64,000 nt of DNA from Phycisphaeraceae bacterium (GTDB lineage Bacteria > Planctomycetota > Phycisphaerae > Phycisphaerales > UBA1924), in the NCBI GenBank assembly GCA_019636615.1, contig JAHBXF010000001.1, positions 496,001 to 560,000 on the forward strand, read 5' to 3'. The translations under genes were made by a program, and so were the position numbers. Below are positions 27,724-37,000 of this stretch, piece after piece; the first letter of the stretch is position 1, and each line of letters opens with the position of its first letter. Under the pieces are notes generated by a model. That model worked only from the letters and a program-made list of their open reading frames with translations. It searched no databases and was not told the DNA's origin.

Positions 27724-28254
27724 ATGTGCATGCCCCATCCTGTCATACAACCGCCGCCGCCCCATGAACGCGTCTCGACGCTGCGCACCACACTGAGCCC
27801 CGGTGAGATCACGGCGCGGCTCGAGTCGCTGGCCAGGCGCGGCAAACTCGCGGGGTATGAATCACCCGTCAAGGGTGTGCCCGGCGCGCTCTTCGCCGCC
27901 GCCGCCTTCGGGCAGGTCTTTGATTACCGGCTGGTGGCGCACGCTGATACATCGCCCGACGAGGGGACCATGCTGCGGTTCTCGCTGGTGCCGCTGATGC
28001 GCGGCCCTCTCATCTTCTGGGCGGCGATGGCGCTGACGGTGTGGCCCGGCGTGTGGCTCACCGACTCGATGCTCACCTCGTACTTCTCGTGGTACACCAT
28101 CGACACATGGAAGTGGTACCTGCCCCTGACGGTGCTGCCCCTGCCCTTCATGTGGCGCAGGATGTCGAAGACTTCGCTGGCCGCGGCGGTGCAGCACTCG
28201 TCGGAACAGGTCGAGAAGATCGCGCAGGAAATCGGCGGTGAACCCCGGGCGTAG
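27724..28254 (+). CDS. Hypothetical membrane protein
   Basis: About 176 residues from ATG 27724; an ATG at 27673 is also in frame but gives an unlikely N-terminus. The N-terminal half is soluble (LSPGEITARLESLARRGKLAGYE, a small alpha/beta pattern), followed by two hydrophobic segments (GPLIFWAAMALTVWPGVWL and WKWYLPLTVLPLPFMW) and a short helical tail (AAAVQHSSEQVEKIAQEIGG). No known family. It is divergent from the tail-anchored gene and co-directional with the next gene. Confidence 0.5.
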   Translation: MCMPHPVIQPPPPHERVSTLRTTLSPGEITARLESLARRGKLAGYESPVKGVPGALFAAAAFGQVFDYRLVAHADTSPDEGTMLRFSLVPLMRGPLIFWAAMALTVWPGVWLTDSMLTSYFSWYTIDTWKWYLPLTVLPLPFMWRRMSKTSLAAAVQHSSEQVEKIAQEIGGEPRA

Positions 28255-28347
28255 ACTCATGTGCGTCGATGGGTGTGTACCCCACCGCCGCACCACTCGG
28301 CGCACAACCGGCGCACCGCCGGGAGACGCCCGCGAACCTGAAGCGCC

Positions 28348-29151
28348 GTGAACATGTGGGACGACCTGATGCTGGCCACGATGGCGGCCGACGCGCTGGC
28401 GGCGCACGCCGCGGCGCTGGCGGCCGAGGGCTCGCCCCGCGGCATCGATGCGCTTGACGAGACGTCGCTGCACCCGGTGCTCGCGCGGGCCTTCGTCGCG
28501 GGCGGGCACGGTGTCACGCGGGAATATCTCTACCCCGGGCGCGTGCAGGATCGGCCAAGAGGCACAGAGCGCGAAAGGTGCGACCTGCTGCTCACGCCGG
28601 CGGGCGGGGCGATTGAGCCTGTTCAAGACCCCGTGCGCGAGGCCGTGCGGAGCGACCTGGAAGAAGCGTCGCTCTTCGCCGGGCTTTTGCCACGGCCCGA
28701 GCCCAGGGGCAGCGCGCCCGAAGACTGCTACTGGCTCGAAGTGAAAACCGTGGCGCAGTATGAATACGTCGACGGTGTGCCCGGCCCCAACCGGCGGTAT
28801 GCCTCCGGGCTTGTTCGCGCCATCAAGACCGACCTGCGCAAACTCAGCGCCGAGCCCTTCGCCCGCTCGGGCGCGCTGGCGCTGGTGCTCTTCACCGCCC
28901 ACGAAGAGGTCGCGCGGCACGACGTGCCGATCGCGCTGCACCGCGCCCTTGATGCGGGCGTGCTCTTTCGCCCGCCGCTGCAGCGGTCGTTTGAGATTAT
29001 CGATCACGCCGGGAATACCCGCTGCACCCTGGTGTGGATTCCCTCTTTGCCCGACGGCGAACCCGGCGGGCCCTCAGAGCCGTCGGGCCAGCCGCGCCGC
29101 GTGCGCACGCGCCGCTCACGGCGGCGGAGAGAAGGGCACGGACAGGGGTGA
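28348..29151 (+). CDS. Hypothetical protein with a possible PD-(D/E)XK nuclease-like core
   Basis: 267 residues, unrecognised. A segment reading ERCDLLLTP, a variable loop, then YWLEVKTVAQYEY fits the D...ExK core of PD-(D/E)XK nuclease-fold proteins, with a helix before it (HPVLARAFVAGGHGVTREYLY) that could supply the upstream Glu. The following part (GPNRRYASGLVRAIKTDLRKLSA) also matches the amphipathic helix that follows the core. The C-terminus is strongly basic (RRVRTRRSRRRREGHGQG), suitable for nucleic acid binding. This is a fold-level guess. Its last 36 bases overlap the convergent hpnG-like gene. No restriction or defence gene is adjacent, so it may be a housekeeping protein. Confidence 0.5.
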   Translation: MNMWDDLMLATMAADALAAHAAALAAEGSPRGIDALDETSLHPVLARAFVAGGHGVTREYLYPGRVQDRPRGTERERCDLLLTPAGGAIEPVQDPVREAVRSDLEEASLFAGLLPRPEPRGSAPEDCYWLEVKTVAQYEYVDGVPGPNRRYASGLVRAIKTDLRKLSAEPFARSGALALVLFTAHEEVARHDVPIALHRALDAGVLFRPPLQRSFEIIDHAGNTRCTLVWIPSLPDGEPGGPSEPSGQPRRVRTRRSRRRREGHGQG

Positions 29152-29853
29152 TCGCGGCGAGGGGGGTGCTGCGCCCCGGGCGCTGTCCCGGGGCGGCGGC
29201 TCGGCCGACTCGTCAAGTTCCGATGCGTGGGGCAAGGGGGACGTGGCCGCGAACGAAGCCGCGCGGGCGAGCGTGCGCCCGACGAATGAACTGGTGCGGG
29301 CCCAGCGGGCCAGGTCGAACCATCGTGCGGGCCGGGGCACGACACCCGCGGCGAACGCGCCCCACCGAAGGCGGCCCAGGTCGTCCGTGATTGTTCCAAG
29401 CCAGGCGGGGAGTGTTTCGTCGGCCAGGTCGAGCACCACGCGGCACCCCTCGACGCACGCGCCGCCCGCTCGGGCCCACGCGCTGATGGTGTCGTGCTCC
29501 ATGTCCACGGCGCGAGCGCCCGAACTCGCTCGCAGGGCGTGCTTCTGCGCAGGCGTGCTGATCATGGCTTGCGTTGTGACAACAGGGCGGGGCCGGCCGT
29601 GTTCACCGTCGGCCCATCGCAGCACCTGCGCACGCTGTAGGTCGGGGTCGATCGCGCCGGCGAAGCCGGCGACGATCACGCGAACGCCGCGCACGGGCAC
29701 GGCGGGCGTGCGGCGGGCGCCGATGCCGACAGCCTCGAGCGCGGCCCGGGTTCCTTCCCAGCGGTGCAGGCTCACACGGCGCAGGCCAAGGCCCCGCGCG
29801 ACCCATCCGCACTCGTAGACCGTGGCGGAGATGAAGAGAAGACCGTGCGGCAT
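29116..29853 (-). CDS. hpnG: Phosphorylase-superfamily protein, likely hopanoid nucleosidase HpnG
   Basis: About 245 residues from ATG 29853 (GTG 29883 is also in frame). It resembles the MTA/SAH nucleosidase-phosphorylase superfamily: VIVAGFAGAIDPDL (phosphate/ribose strand with Gly-rich turn), then DMEHDTISAWARAGG, the ribose-binding DME motif. In hopanoid producers HpnG removes adenine from adenosylhopane made by HpnH. Here it is divergent from an unmistakable hpnH gene, 107 bases apart, which raises the confidence of an otherwise weak family match. The C-terminal 40 residues are Ser/Pro-rich and probably disordered; they overlap the convergent neighbour by 36 bases. Confidence 0.65.
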   Translation of the reverse strand: MPHGLLFISATVYECGWVARGLGLRRVSLHRWEGTRAALEAVGIGARRTPAVPVRGVRVIVAGFAGAIDPDLQRAQVLRWADGEHGRPRPVVTTQAMISTPAQKHALRASSGARAVDMEHDTISAWARAGGACVEGCRVVLDLADETLPAWLGTITDDLGRLRWGAFAAGVVPRPARWFDLARWARTSSFVGRTLARAASFAATSPLPHASELDESAEPPPRDSARGAAPPSPRSPLSVPFSPPP

Positions 29854-29960
29854 GACCGAGGGACTCCCAGAAGGCACAGGCACGAACGTATCCCTGCCGG
29901 GCGGGGGAGCGCAGAGACGACCACCGCCTACCCTGATCTTCGCACCCGAAGGACCCCCAG

Positions 29961-31100
29961 ATGCCCGTTCCTATTTCACAGATGTGGACCGTCTCGAAGT
30001 ATGTCTTGACGCAGCGGTGGCGCGGCAGAAAACGGTACCCTTTGGTGCTGATGCTCGAACCGCTCTTCCGGTGCAACCTGGCGTGCGCGGGGTGCGGCAA
30101 GATTCAGTACCCCGCCCACATCCTCAAGAAGCAGTTGACCCCGGAGGAGTGCTTCGCGGCGGTGGAAGAGTGCGGGGCCCCGATGGTGAGCATCCCCGGC
30201 GGAGAGCCGCTGCTGCACCCGCAGATCAAGGAAATCGTGGAAGGGCTGGTGGCGCGGCGCAAGTACATCTATCTGTGCACCAACGCGCTGCTGCTGAAGG
30301 AAAAGATCGACCTCTTCACGCCCAGCAAATACCTGACGTTCAGCGTCCACATGGACGGCCAGCGCGAGCACCACGACTTCGCGGTCTGCCGCGAGGGAAC
30401 GTACGACCGTGCGATCGAGGGGATGCGCGAAGCGCTCTCGCGGGGCTTTCGGGTGACGACAAACACGACGCTCTTCGACGGGGCCGACCCCGCGAGCGTG
30501 CGGGAGTTCTTCGACGAGATGATGAAACTGGGCGTCGAGGGCATGATGCTCTCTCCCGGGTATTCATATGAAAAGGCCCCTGACCAGTCGCACTTTCTGG
30601 CACGCGACTCCACACGGTCGCTCTTCCGGCGGATTTTGAGCAACCGGGATCGGTCGTGGAAGTTCAACCAGAGCCCGCTCTTTCTCGAGTTTCTCATGGG
30701 CCGGCAGGAGTACGCCTGCACCCCGTGGGGCATGCCCACGTACAACATCTTCGGGTGGCAGAAGCCCTGCTACCTGTTGCAGGATGGGTACGCGGATTCG
30801 TTCGAGGGCTTGATGCGCGAGACCGCGTGGGAGAAGTACGGCACCGAGAGCGGCAACCCCAAGTGCGCCAACTGCATGGTGCACAGCGGCTACGAGGCCA
30901 GCGCGGTCAACGACACCTTCGGCTCGCTGGGCGGCTTCCTCCGCACGGTTCGCGCGACCCTGCTGGGCGGCACCTACCGCGACGACGGGGCCCGGCGCGA
31001 GTTAGAAACCACGGCTCGCTCACGCCCCGGTGGTGGCCAGGCGGTGGTCCCCCTCACCGTCACGGCGGCGGCTCGCCAGGAAACAGAACGCGTGGCGTGA
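29961..31100 (+). CDS. hpnH: Adenosyl-hopene transferase HpnH (radical SAM)
   Basis: 379 residues. HpnH joins the 5'-deoxyadenosyl radical of SAM to diploptene, the first step of the C35 bacteriohopanepolyol side chain. The start MPVPISQMWTVSKYVLTQRW and the cluster motif Cys38-x3-Cys42-x2-Cys45 (FRCNLACAGCGKIQYP) are characteristic, as are PMVSIPGGEPLLHPQI, FSVHMDGQREHHD and MMLSPGYSYEKAPDQ. A C-terminal cysteine pair (KCANCMVHSGYEASAVND) is also typical of the family. The last 50 residues are variable. No squalene-hopene cyclase is in the window, so the rest of the pathway must be elsewhere. Divergent from hpnG. Confidence 0.92.
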   Translation: MPVPISQMWTVSKYVLTQRWRGRKRYPLVLMLEPLFRCNLACAGCGKIQYPAHILKKQLTPEECFAAVEECGAPMVSIPGGEPLLHPQIKEIVEGLVARRKYIYLCTNALLLKEKIDLFTPSKYLTFSVHMDGQREHHDFAVCREGTYDRAIEGMREALSRGFRVTTNTTLFDGADPASVREFFDEMMKLGVEGMMLSPGYSYEKAPDQSHFLARDSTRSLFRRILSNRDRSWKFNQSPLFLEFLMGRQEYACTPWGMPTYNIFGWQKPCYLLQDGYADSFEGLMRETAWEKYGTESGNPKCANCMVHSGYEASAVNDTFGSLGGFLRTVRATLLGGTYRDDGARRELETTARSRPGGGQAVVPLTVTAAARQETERVA

Positions 31101-31383
31101 GTTTCGCGCATTCTTGATGATGCGCGGTTTTTCCCGCGCCGCGGGGGCTCAACGCCTGCTGCCAGCCGGGTTTTGCCCGACCGCGGGTGTGCAACCAAGG
31201 GCTCCTGCCCCGTGCGCCCCCGGGTGCGGGGGGTTGAAAGTTCAAAGAAAAGCGGCATCTGGGGGTCAAAAACGGCCCCTGCGCGGCGGGAGGGGTTATC
31301 ATGCGGCCGACATGGTGTGGGGGCCGCCCGCGGCCGCCCACGTGTTCTCTTGATCGGGGTGTACCTCGGGAGCGGCAAGCACG

Positions 31384-31815
31384 ATGCCCAACGACGAAGC
31401 GAAACGCATGAAGTTGGTCGAGAAGATCAACGCGAACACAGAGGGCAACGAGGGCGAGATTCTCCCCTCGGTCACCATCGAAGAGTTCTTCGACGGCAAC
31501 GACGACCTGGCGTCGATCGGGTGCAACCTCGACGAGCACCCGGGGCTGGCGGCCTTCCGCGACGTGTGCGAGAAGGTGCGGGCGCGCCCCGACGTGCAGG
31601 ACGTTCGCATCTGCATCTACGAAACCATGGAAGACGCCGAAGACACCTGGCCCTACGCCGAGGAGATTCTGGTGATCACGTCGGCCGACCCCGACGACGT
31701 GGCGACGTGGTTTGAATCGCTCGACCCTTCGGATATTTTCGAAAACGAGACACCCCGCCCGCTCACCCCCGCCCCCGGCGCCGGGATGAAGGCCTGGCTC
31801 GTGTGGTGGGACTGA
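31384..31815 (+). CDS. Hypothetical acidic protein
   Basis: 143 residues, strongly acidic (about 30 Asp/Glu), no signal peptide or membrane segment. The pattern KLVEKINANTEG...PSVTIEEFFDGNDDLASIGCNLDEHPGL...FRDVCEKVRARPDVQDVRICIYE looks like a compact alpha/beta protein and has the even composition of a real gene. It ends with MKAWLVWWD. No family recognised. It stands alone about 280 bases after hpnH, with no clear promoter signal found between. Confidence 0.6.
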   Translation: MPNDEAKRMKLVEKINANTEGNEGEILPSVTIEEFFDGNDDLASIGCNLDEHPGLAAFRDVCEKVRARPDVQDVRICIYETMEDAEDTWPYAEEILVITSADPDDVATWFESLDPSDIFENETPRPLTPAPGAGMKAWLVWWD

Positions 31816-31848
31816 CACGGGCCACGAGCGCCTCAGCGTGGCGTGACC

Positions 31849-32724
31849 TCATCGAGGCATGGCCGCGGCGAGTCTGGCCGCCAGCCGCGCGTTGTCTTTG
31901 ACCAGTTCGATGTTCGCGTGCAGCGTGCGCCCGCCCGAAAGGGTGTGCAGCGCGCCGAGGATGGCCGGCGTGGCGTCTCGCCCCGGGGCCGAGGCTGTTT
32001 CCCTCGCTTTGGTCAGCCACAGATCCCAATCGTGCAGCGCGATCTCTGCCTCGCGAGGAATCGGGTTGGCCACGACCACACCCCGCCCCGTGCGTGCCAG
32101 TTCACTGGCGACAAAGCCGGCGAGTTCCGGCACGGTGTCGAAGCGCGCGTCGACGCCGGCGGGGCTCTCTCGCAGATAAAACGCGGGGAAGCGGTCGGTG
32201 CGAAAGCCCACCACCGGCACGCCGAGCGTTTCGAGGGCTTCGCGGGTCGAGACAACGTCAAGAATGCTCTTGACCCCGCTGGTGACCACGGCCACCGGGA
32301 AGCGGGTGAAGGCGGCAAGATCAGCGCTGATGTCCAGGTTCGTGCCGTACCCCTCGTGCACACCCCCGAGCCCGCCGGTGGCGAAGACACGCACGCCCGC
32401 GGCGGCGGCGAGTTCCATGGTGGTGCTCACGGTGGTCGCCGCGTGCCGGGCGCGGTGCATCAGCACGCCCAGGTTGGACGTATTCGCCTTCGCCACGGCG
32501 GGCGCATCAAAGAGCGCGCCGAGTTCATCATCGGTCATGCCGACGATCGGCGTGCCGGCCAGCACGCCCACCAGCGCCGGGCTTGCACCCTCCTCTCGAA
32601 CGATCGATGCCAGCAGCGACGCGAGGGCCGGCCCCTGATCGCGCGGCACACCGTGCAGCAGCAGCGTTGTTTCCAAGGCGACCGCGCCGGACCCCGCGCG
32701 ATTGACCACCCGCGTGTGCATCAT
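31849..32724 (-). CDS. psuG: Pseudouridine-5'-phosphate glycosidase PsuG
   Basis: 291 residues. PsuG splits pseudouridine 5'-phosphate to uracil and ribose 5-phosphate in the breakdown of RNA nucleosides. Family features in order: VALETTLLLHGVPR, VREEGASPALVGVLAG (with the catalytic Glu region), FATGGLGGVHEGYG, VVTSGVKSILDV with the Schiff-base Lys, ETLGVPVVGFRTDRFPAFY and VVANPIPRE. Length fits the family (about 300). The partner kinase gene psuK is not adjacent. The start is at the first ATG (32724), one codon before a second ATG. Confidence 0.85.
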   Translation of the reverse strand: MMHTRVVNRAGSGAVALETTLLLHGVPRDQGPALASLLASIVREEGASPALVGVLAGTPIVGMTDDELGALFDAPAVAKANTSNLGVLMHRARHAATTVSTTMELAAAAGVRVFATGGLGGVHEGYGTNLDISADLAAFTRFPVAVVTSGVKSILDVVSTREALETLGVPVVGFRTDRFPAFYLRESPAGVDARFDTVPELAGFVASELARTGRGVVVANPIPREAEIALHDWDLWLTKARETASAPGRDATPAILGALHTLSGGRTLHANIELVKDNARLAARLAAAMPR

Positions 32725-32766
32725 GCTTGATCGTTGCCGCTGTGTGCCGGAAAGCCAGCGACGAGT

Positions 32767-33186
32767 TCAGCCCTTTGCCAGCGGCGTGGCCAGCGACCAC
32801 GAATGGCCGAAGGGGTCTTCGATCAGGGCGTAGCGGTCGCCCCAGAACTGGTCTTCGGGGGGCATGATGACTTTGGCGCCCGCGGCGTGAGCCCGCGCGA
32901 CGGCCTCGTCGCAGTTGGGCACGTAGCGGTGCAGCGTGATGGGGGTGCCCTTGAGGGCTTCGGGCGTGCGCGATCTTCCACCGGCAAACTCGGGGAAGTC
33001 GTCGCACAAATAGATCAGGGTGCCGTCGAGCGAGAGTTCGGCGTGCATCAGCCGCACACCGTCCTCGGCGGGCACCCGTCGGAGTTCCTGGGCGCCGAAA
33101 GCGGCTTTGTAGAACTCGATGGCTTTGGCCGCGCCGTTGACGATCAGGTGCGGCGAGACACCCACCGGCATGTTCTCGTGGGGCAT
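32767..33186 (-). CDS. VOC-superfamily (glyoxalase/bleomycin-resistance-like) protein, PhnB type
   Basis: 139 residues. The ATG at 33186 follows AAGGAG by seven bases, which fixes the start; the open frame further upstream is not used. The N-terminal half SPHLIVNGAAKAIEFYKAAFGAQELRR and RLMHAELSLDGTLIYLCDDFPEF plus the C-terminal QFWGDRYALIEDPFGHSWSLAT are the two beta-alpha-beta modules of the PhnB/YcgJ-like VOC family. Many members have no proven substrate. It is convergent with nothing nearby and lies 43 bases upstream of psuG on the same strand. Confidence 0.8.
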   Translation of the reverse strand: MPHENMPVGVSPHLIVNGAAKAIEFYKAAFGAQELRRVPAEDGVRLMHAELSLDGTLIYLCDDFPEFAGGRSRTPEALKGTPITLHRYVPNCDEAVARAHAAGAKVIMPPEDQFWGDRYALIEDPFGHSWSLATPLAKG

Positions 33187-33343
33187 GTGGACTCCTTGGA
33201 TCGCACAGGCTGGTCTGATGAGGCATGGCCCGCCTGGGGGGCCTGCGGTGGCATGGTCACGAATACCTGAACTGGTATTTTGCCAATGATACCACCGGGA
33301 GTCATGCCGGCGCGGCACCCGAACAGACGAAGTTGCCTGTAGG

Positions 33344-33994
33344 TCAGTCCTGTGTGCGTGCCGAGGCCACGAGGCTCTGCCAGCCTTCTTCGGCGGCCAG
33401 CATCGACTCGGCGGGGCCGGTCATGCGGATGAAGGTGGCCATGGGCTGGGTGGGCAGAATCGCGCCGCGGAAGATCCATCCCTCGCGGGCGGTGGGCGGC
33501 TGGGATGAGCCGGGCATGCCGTCCATGAAGGTGCCCCGGAACTCGACAAGCGTGATGGTCAAACCTGCGCGCTCAATGGTCGTGCGCACGGGGGTGGCGG
33601 GCGCGCCGTCGGGTGTGCGCACCTGCCCGGCCCAGCGGGTGATGTTGTCCTCGATATTCCCGCCCGCGCGGCTGAACGTGAGCAGGCAGATCGCGGCGGG
33701 GTCGGCCCCCTGCGGCGCGGGCACGTGCACTTCGGCCAGGCGCATCGCGTTGGCGGGCGGCACGCTTTGCCACCCAGCGGGCAGGTCAAAGCGGAGGTCC
33801 CCCGCGCTGAAGGTCGCCGGGCCGGTGGAAGGCGCCGGGCTTGGCGCCGGGGCCGGAGCGGGTGTCTGTGCTGGGTTGGTGGGCGCCGGATTGGCGGGCG
33901 CCGGCGCGGGCACGGGCTGAGATTCTTTTTCGCAGGCCGGGGTGACCAGCATGGCAAGGCTCAGGGCGGCGGAGATGGCGAGGATGTGTTTCAT
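33344..33994 (-). CDS. Putative lipoprotein with Pro/Ala-rich linker
   Basis: 216 residues starting MKHILAISAALSLAMLVTPACEKES, a lipoprotein signal peptide with a probable lipobox ending at Cys21. A 35-residue linker of repeated Pro-Ala (PVPAPAPANPAPTNPAQTPA) follows and spans from the membrane to a small globular domain beginning FSAGDLRFDLPAGWQ, a pattern of beta-rich lipoproteins with a 'PAGW' strand also seen in many planctomycete proteins. Function unknown. The frame is open far upstream but overlaps hrpA and is discarded. Divergent from hrpA, 54 bases apart. Confidence 0.7.
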   Translation of the reverse strand: MKHILAISAALSLAMLVTPACEKESQPVPAPAPANPAPTNPAQTPAPAPAPSPAPSTGPATFSAGDLRFDLPAGWQSVPPANAMRLAEVHVPAPQGADPAAICLLTFSRAGGNIEDNITRWAGQVRTPDGAPATPVRTTIERAGLTITLVEFRGTFMDGMPGSSQPPTAREGWIFRGAILPTQPMATFIRMTGPAESMLAAEEGWQSLVASARTQD

Positions 33995-34048
33995 GGCGGC
34001 GCATGCTACGCTCTGGCCGCGCGTGCACGAAGCCCCTGACAAGCAAAG

Positions 34049-37000
34049 ATGAGCCAAACGCCCTCCCACCATCTTCTGGGCGGTGTGATGCTGCGCGACT
34101 TTTCTTCGCTGCTGGCCGAGACGCGCCGCTGGCCCGAGGGGGCCGCGCCCACGGAGGCATGGCTGCGCCGAGTGCACGAGAGCGCGGCCGAGGCGCGCCG
34201 TCGCGCGTCTCAGGCGCCTTCGCCGGCCTTCTCGGCGGATCTGCCCGTGCTGGCCAGGCGCGGGGAAATCGCCGATGCCATCCGCGCGAACCCGGTTGTT
34301 GTGATCGCCGGCGAAACCGGATCGGGCAAAACCACGCAGTTGCCGCAGATCTGTCTCTCGCTCGGGCGCGGGGTGCGCGGCATGATCGGGCACACGCAGC
34401 CACGGCGGTTGGCGGCGCGGGCGGTGGCGGCGCGCCTCGCCGACGAGTTGGGCGCCCGGGGAGATGGGGCGGTCGGGTACAAGATCCGCTTCGGCGACCG
34501 CACCACGGCGGGCACGATGGTGAAGGTGATGACCGACGGCGTGCTGCTGGCCGAAACGCACGACGACCCGGACCTGTGGGCCTACGACACGATCATCATC
34601 GACGAAGCGCACGAACGCTCGCTCAACATCGATTTTCTGCTGGGGTATCTGCGGCGGCTGTCGGCGCGCCGGGCTGACCTGCGCATCATCGTGACATCCG
34701 CGACGATCGATCCCGCGCGGTTCAGCGCGTTCTTCGGCGGGGCGCCCGTGATCGAGGTCTCTGGTCGCACCTACCCCGTGGAGGTTCGCTACCGCGTGCC
34801 CGGGCCGGCCGACGACGACGAAACGCCCGAGGTCGATGAGAACGCGGTGGCCGACGCCGTGGAAGAACTGACCTCGGCGCGTGTTGCGCCGGGGGACGTG
34901 CTGGTCTTTCTGCCCGGCGAGCGTGAGATCCGCTCGTGCGCGCGGACGCTCGAACGCCGGCTCGCGGGCGAAGATCTTGAACTGCTGCCGCTCTATTCGC
35001 GCTTGTCGAACGAAGAGCAGGACCGCATCTTCCGCCCCGGGAAGCGGCGGCGAGTGATCCTCGCCACGAACGTGGCGGAGACTTCGCTGACGGTGCCGGG
35101 CATCCGCCACGTGGTCGATACGGGCCTGGCACGCCTCGACCGCTACGACCCGAGGGCACGCGTGCAGCGGCTGCTGGTCGAGCCGGTGTCGCAGGCCTCG
35201 TGCAATCAGCGCAGCGGACGGTGCGGGCGTGTGAGCGCGGGCGTCTGCATCAGGCTCTTTTCAAAGTCATCCTTCGAGCAGCGCCCCCGGTTTACCGATC
35301 CTGAAATCCGCCGCACCAACCTGGCGAGTGTCATCCTGCGCATGAAGGCGCTGGGGCTGCCCCCGCCCGGCGCCGCGGCGGAGGGCGAAGAAGAGTTCCC
35401 CTTTCTCGACGCGCCGGGTGCGCAGGCCCTGCGCGATGGGTACGCCACGCTCTTTGAACTCGGGGCGATCGCCACCCAGGAGGCGCGTGCGCCGCTGACA
35501 GCGCTGGGCGAGCGGCTGGCGCGCATCCCGGCAGACCCGCGCACAGCGCGCATCCTGCTGGCGGGGGCCGACGAAGGGTGCCTGCGCGAGGCTCTTGTTC
35601 TGGCGGCGGCGCTCTCCATTCAAGACCCGCGAGAACGGCCCCACGGGCGGCAGGCGCAGGCCGATGCGGCGCACGAGGTCTTCCGCCACCCAGACTCCGA
35701 CTTTCTCACCCTGCTCAATGTGTGGGATCAGTACGAACACCAGTCAGACAGCGGCACGCACGGCGCACTGCGGGATTGGTGCCGCGCCGCGTGCCTTTCG
35801 GCGGCGCGGATGCGCGAGTGGTTTGAAGTGCTGGTGCAGTTGCGCCGGCTGTGCGCCGACCTGGGGCTGCGCGAAGCGCCTGGGCGCGCTTCAGAAGACG
35901 CGGTGCACCGGGCGCTGCTCACCGGGCTGCTGGGCAACGTCTGCTGCCGCGCGGGCGAGGGTGGGTCGTTCGAGTATGCCGGCCCGCGCGGGGCGCGGGT
36001 GTCGATCTTCCCCGGCTCGGTGCTCTTCAAGCGTGCGCCGAAGTGGATCGTGGCGGCGGAGATCGTGGAAACCACGCGCCTCTACGCACGCACCGTGGGG
36101 CGCATCGAGCCGGAGTGGATCGAAGAACTCGGCGGGCACGTGCTTTCGCACGCCTACAGCGACGAGCACTACGACGCGCAGGCCGGCGCGGCGATGGCGT
36201 GGGAGCGTGTGACGCTCTCGGGCGTGGTGGTCGTGCCCCGGCGCAAAGCGCCGCTGGCCGCCATGGACCGCTCGTTGGCCCGGGCGCTCTTCATCGAGCG
36301 TGCGCTGGCGGGCGGTGAACTCTCGCACAACGCCCCTTTCGCGGCGCACAACCGGGGGCTGCTGGCCGGCGCGCTCAGCGCCGAGGCTCGCCTGCGGGCA
36401 CGCAACCTGCTCAAGCCGCTGAGCGAGCGGCGGGCCTGGTTCGAGCATCGGCTGCCGCAGGAAGTGCACGACGTGGCCTCGCTCAACGCGTGGCTGGCCC
36501 GCGCCGGAGAAGACGCCGCCGACGTGCTGCGCCTCTCGCCTGACGATCTGCTCACGCCCCAGGCCGCGCCCGCGCTGGACGAGGCGCGTTACCCCTCTTC
36601 GCTGGCGCTGGTCAAGGGGCGGCCGCCGCTGCCGCTCGGGTACCGCTTCGAGCCGGGGAAAGACGCCGACGGCATCACCGCGTGCGTGGCGCTGACCGAC
36701 CTTCCCGCGCTGGATGTTCATCGCGCGGCGTGGCTGGTGCCCGGCTGGCTGACCGACCTTGTTCACGCCCTGCTCAAACACCTGCCCCGTGAGCACCGGC
36801 AGCGGCTCGAAGCCCCGCCCCAGGGCCCGTTGGCCAAGGCCGCGTCTGAGATCAGCACGCTTGTGGCCTTTGGCGACGGCGCGTTACCGGCCGCCCTCTC
36901 AGAAGCGGCGGAAGTGCTGACCGGCGCGGGCGTGCCGCCGGAAGCGTGGCGGCTGTCGGCCGTGCCCGACCACCTGCGGCTGCGGGTGAGCGTGCTGGAT

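Noticed and set aside
35891-36796. Minus-strand frame inside hrpA
   Set aside because: Antisense to a continuous, family-length helicase.
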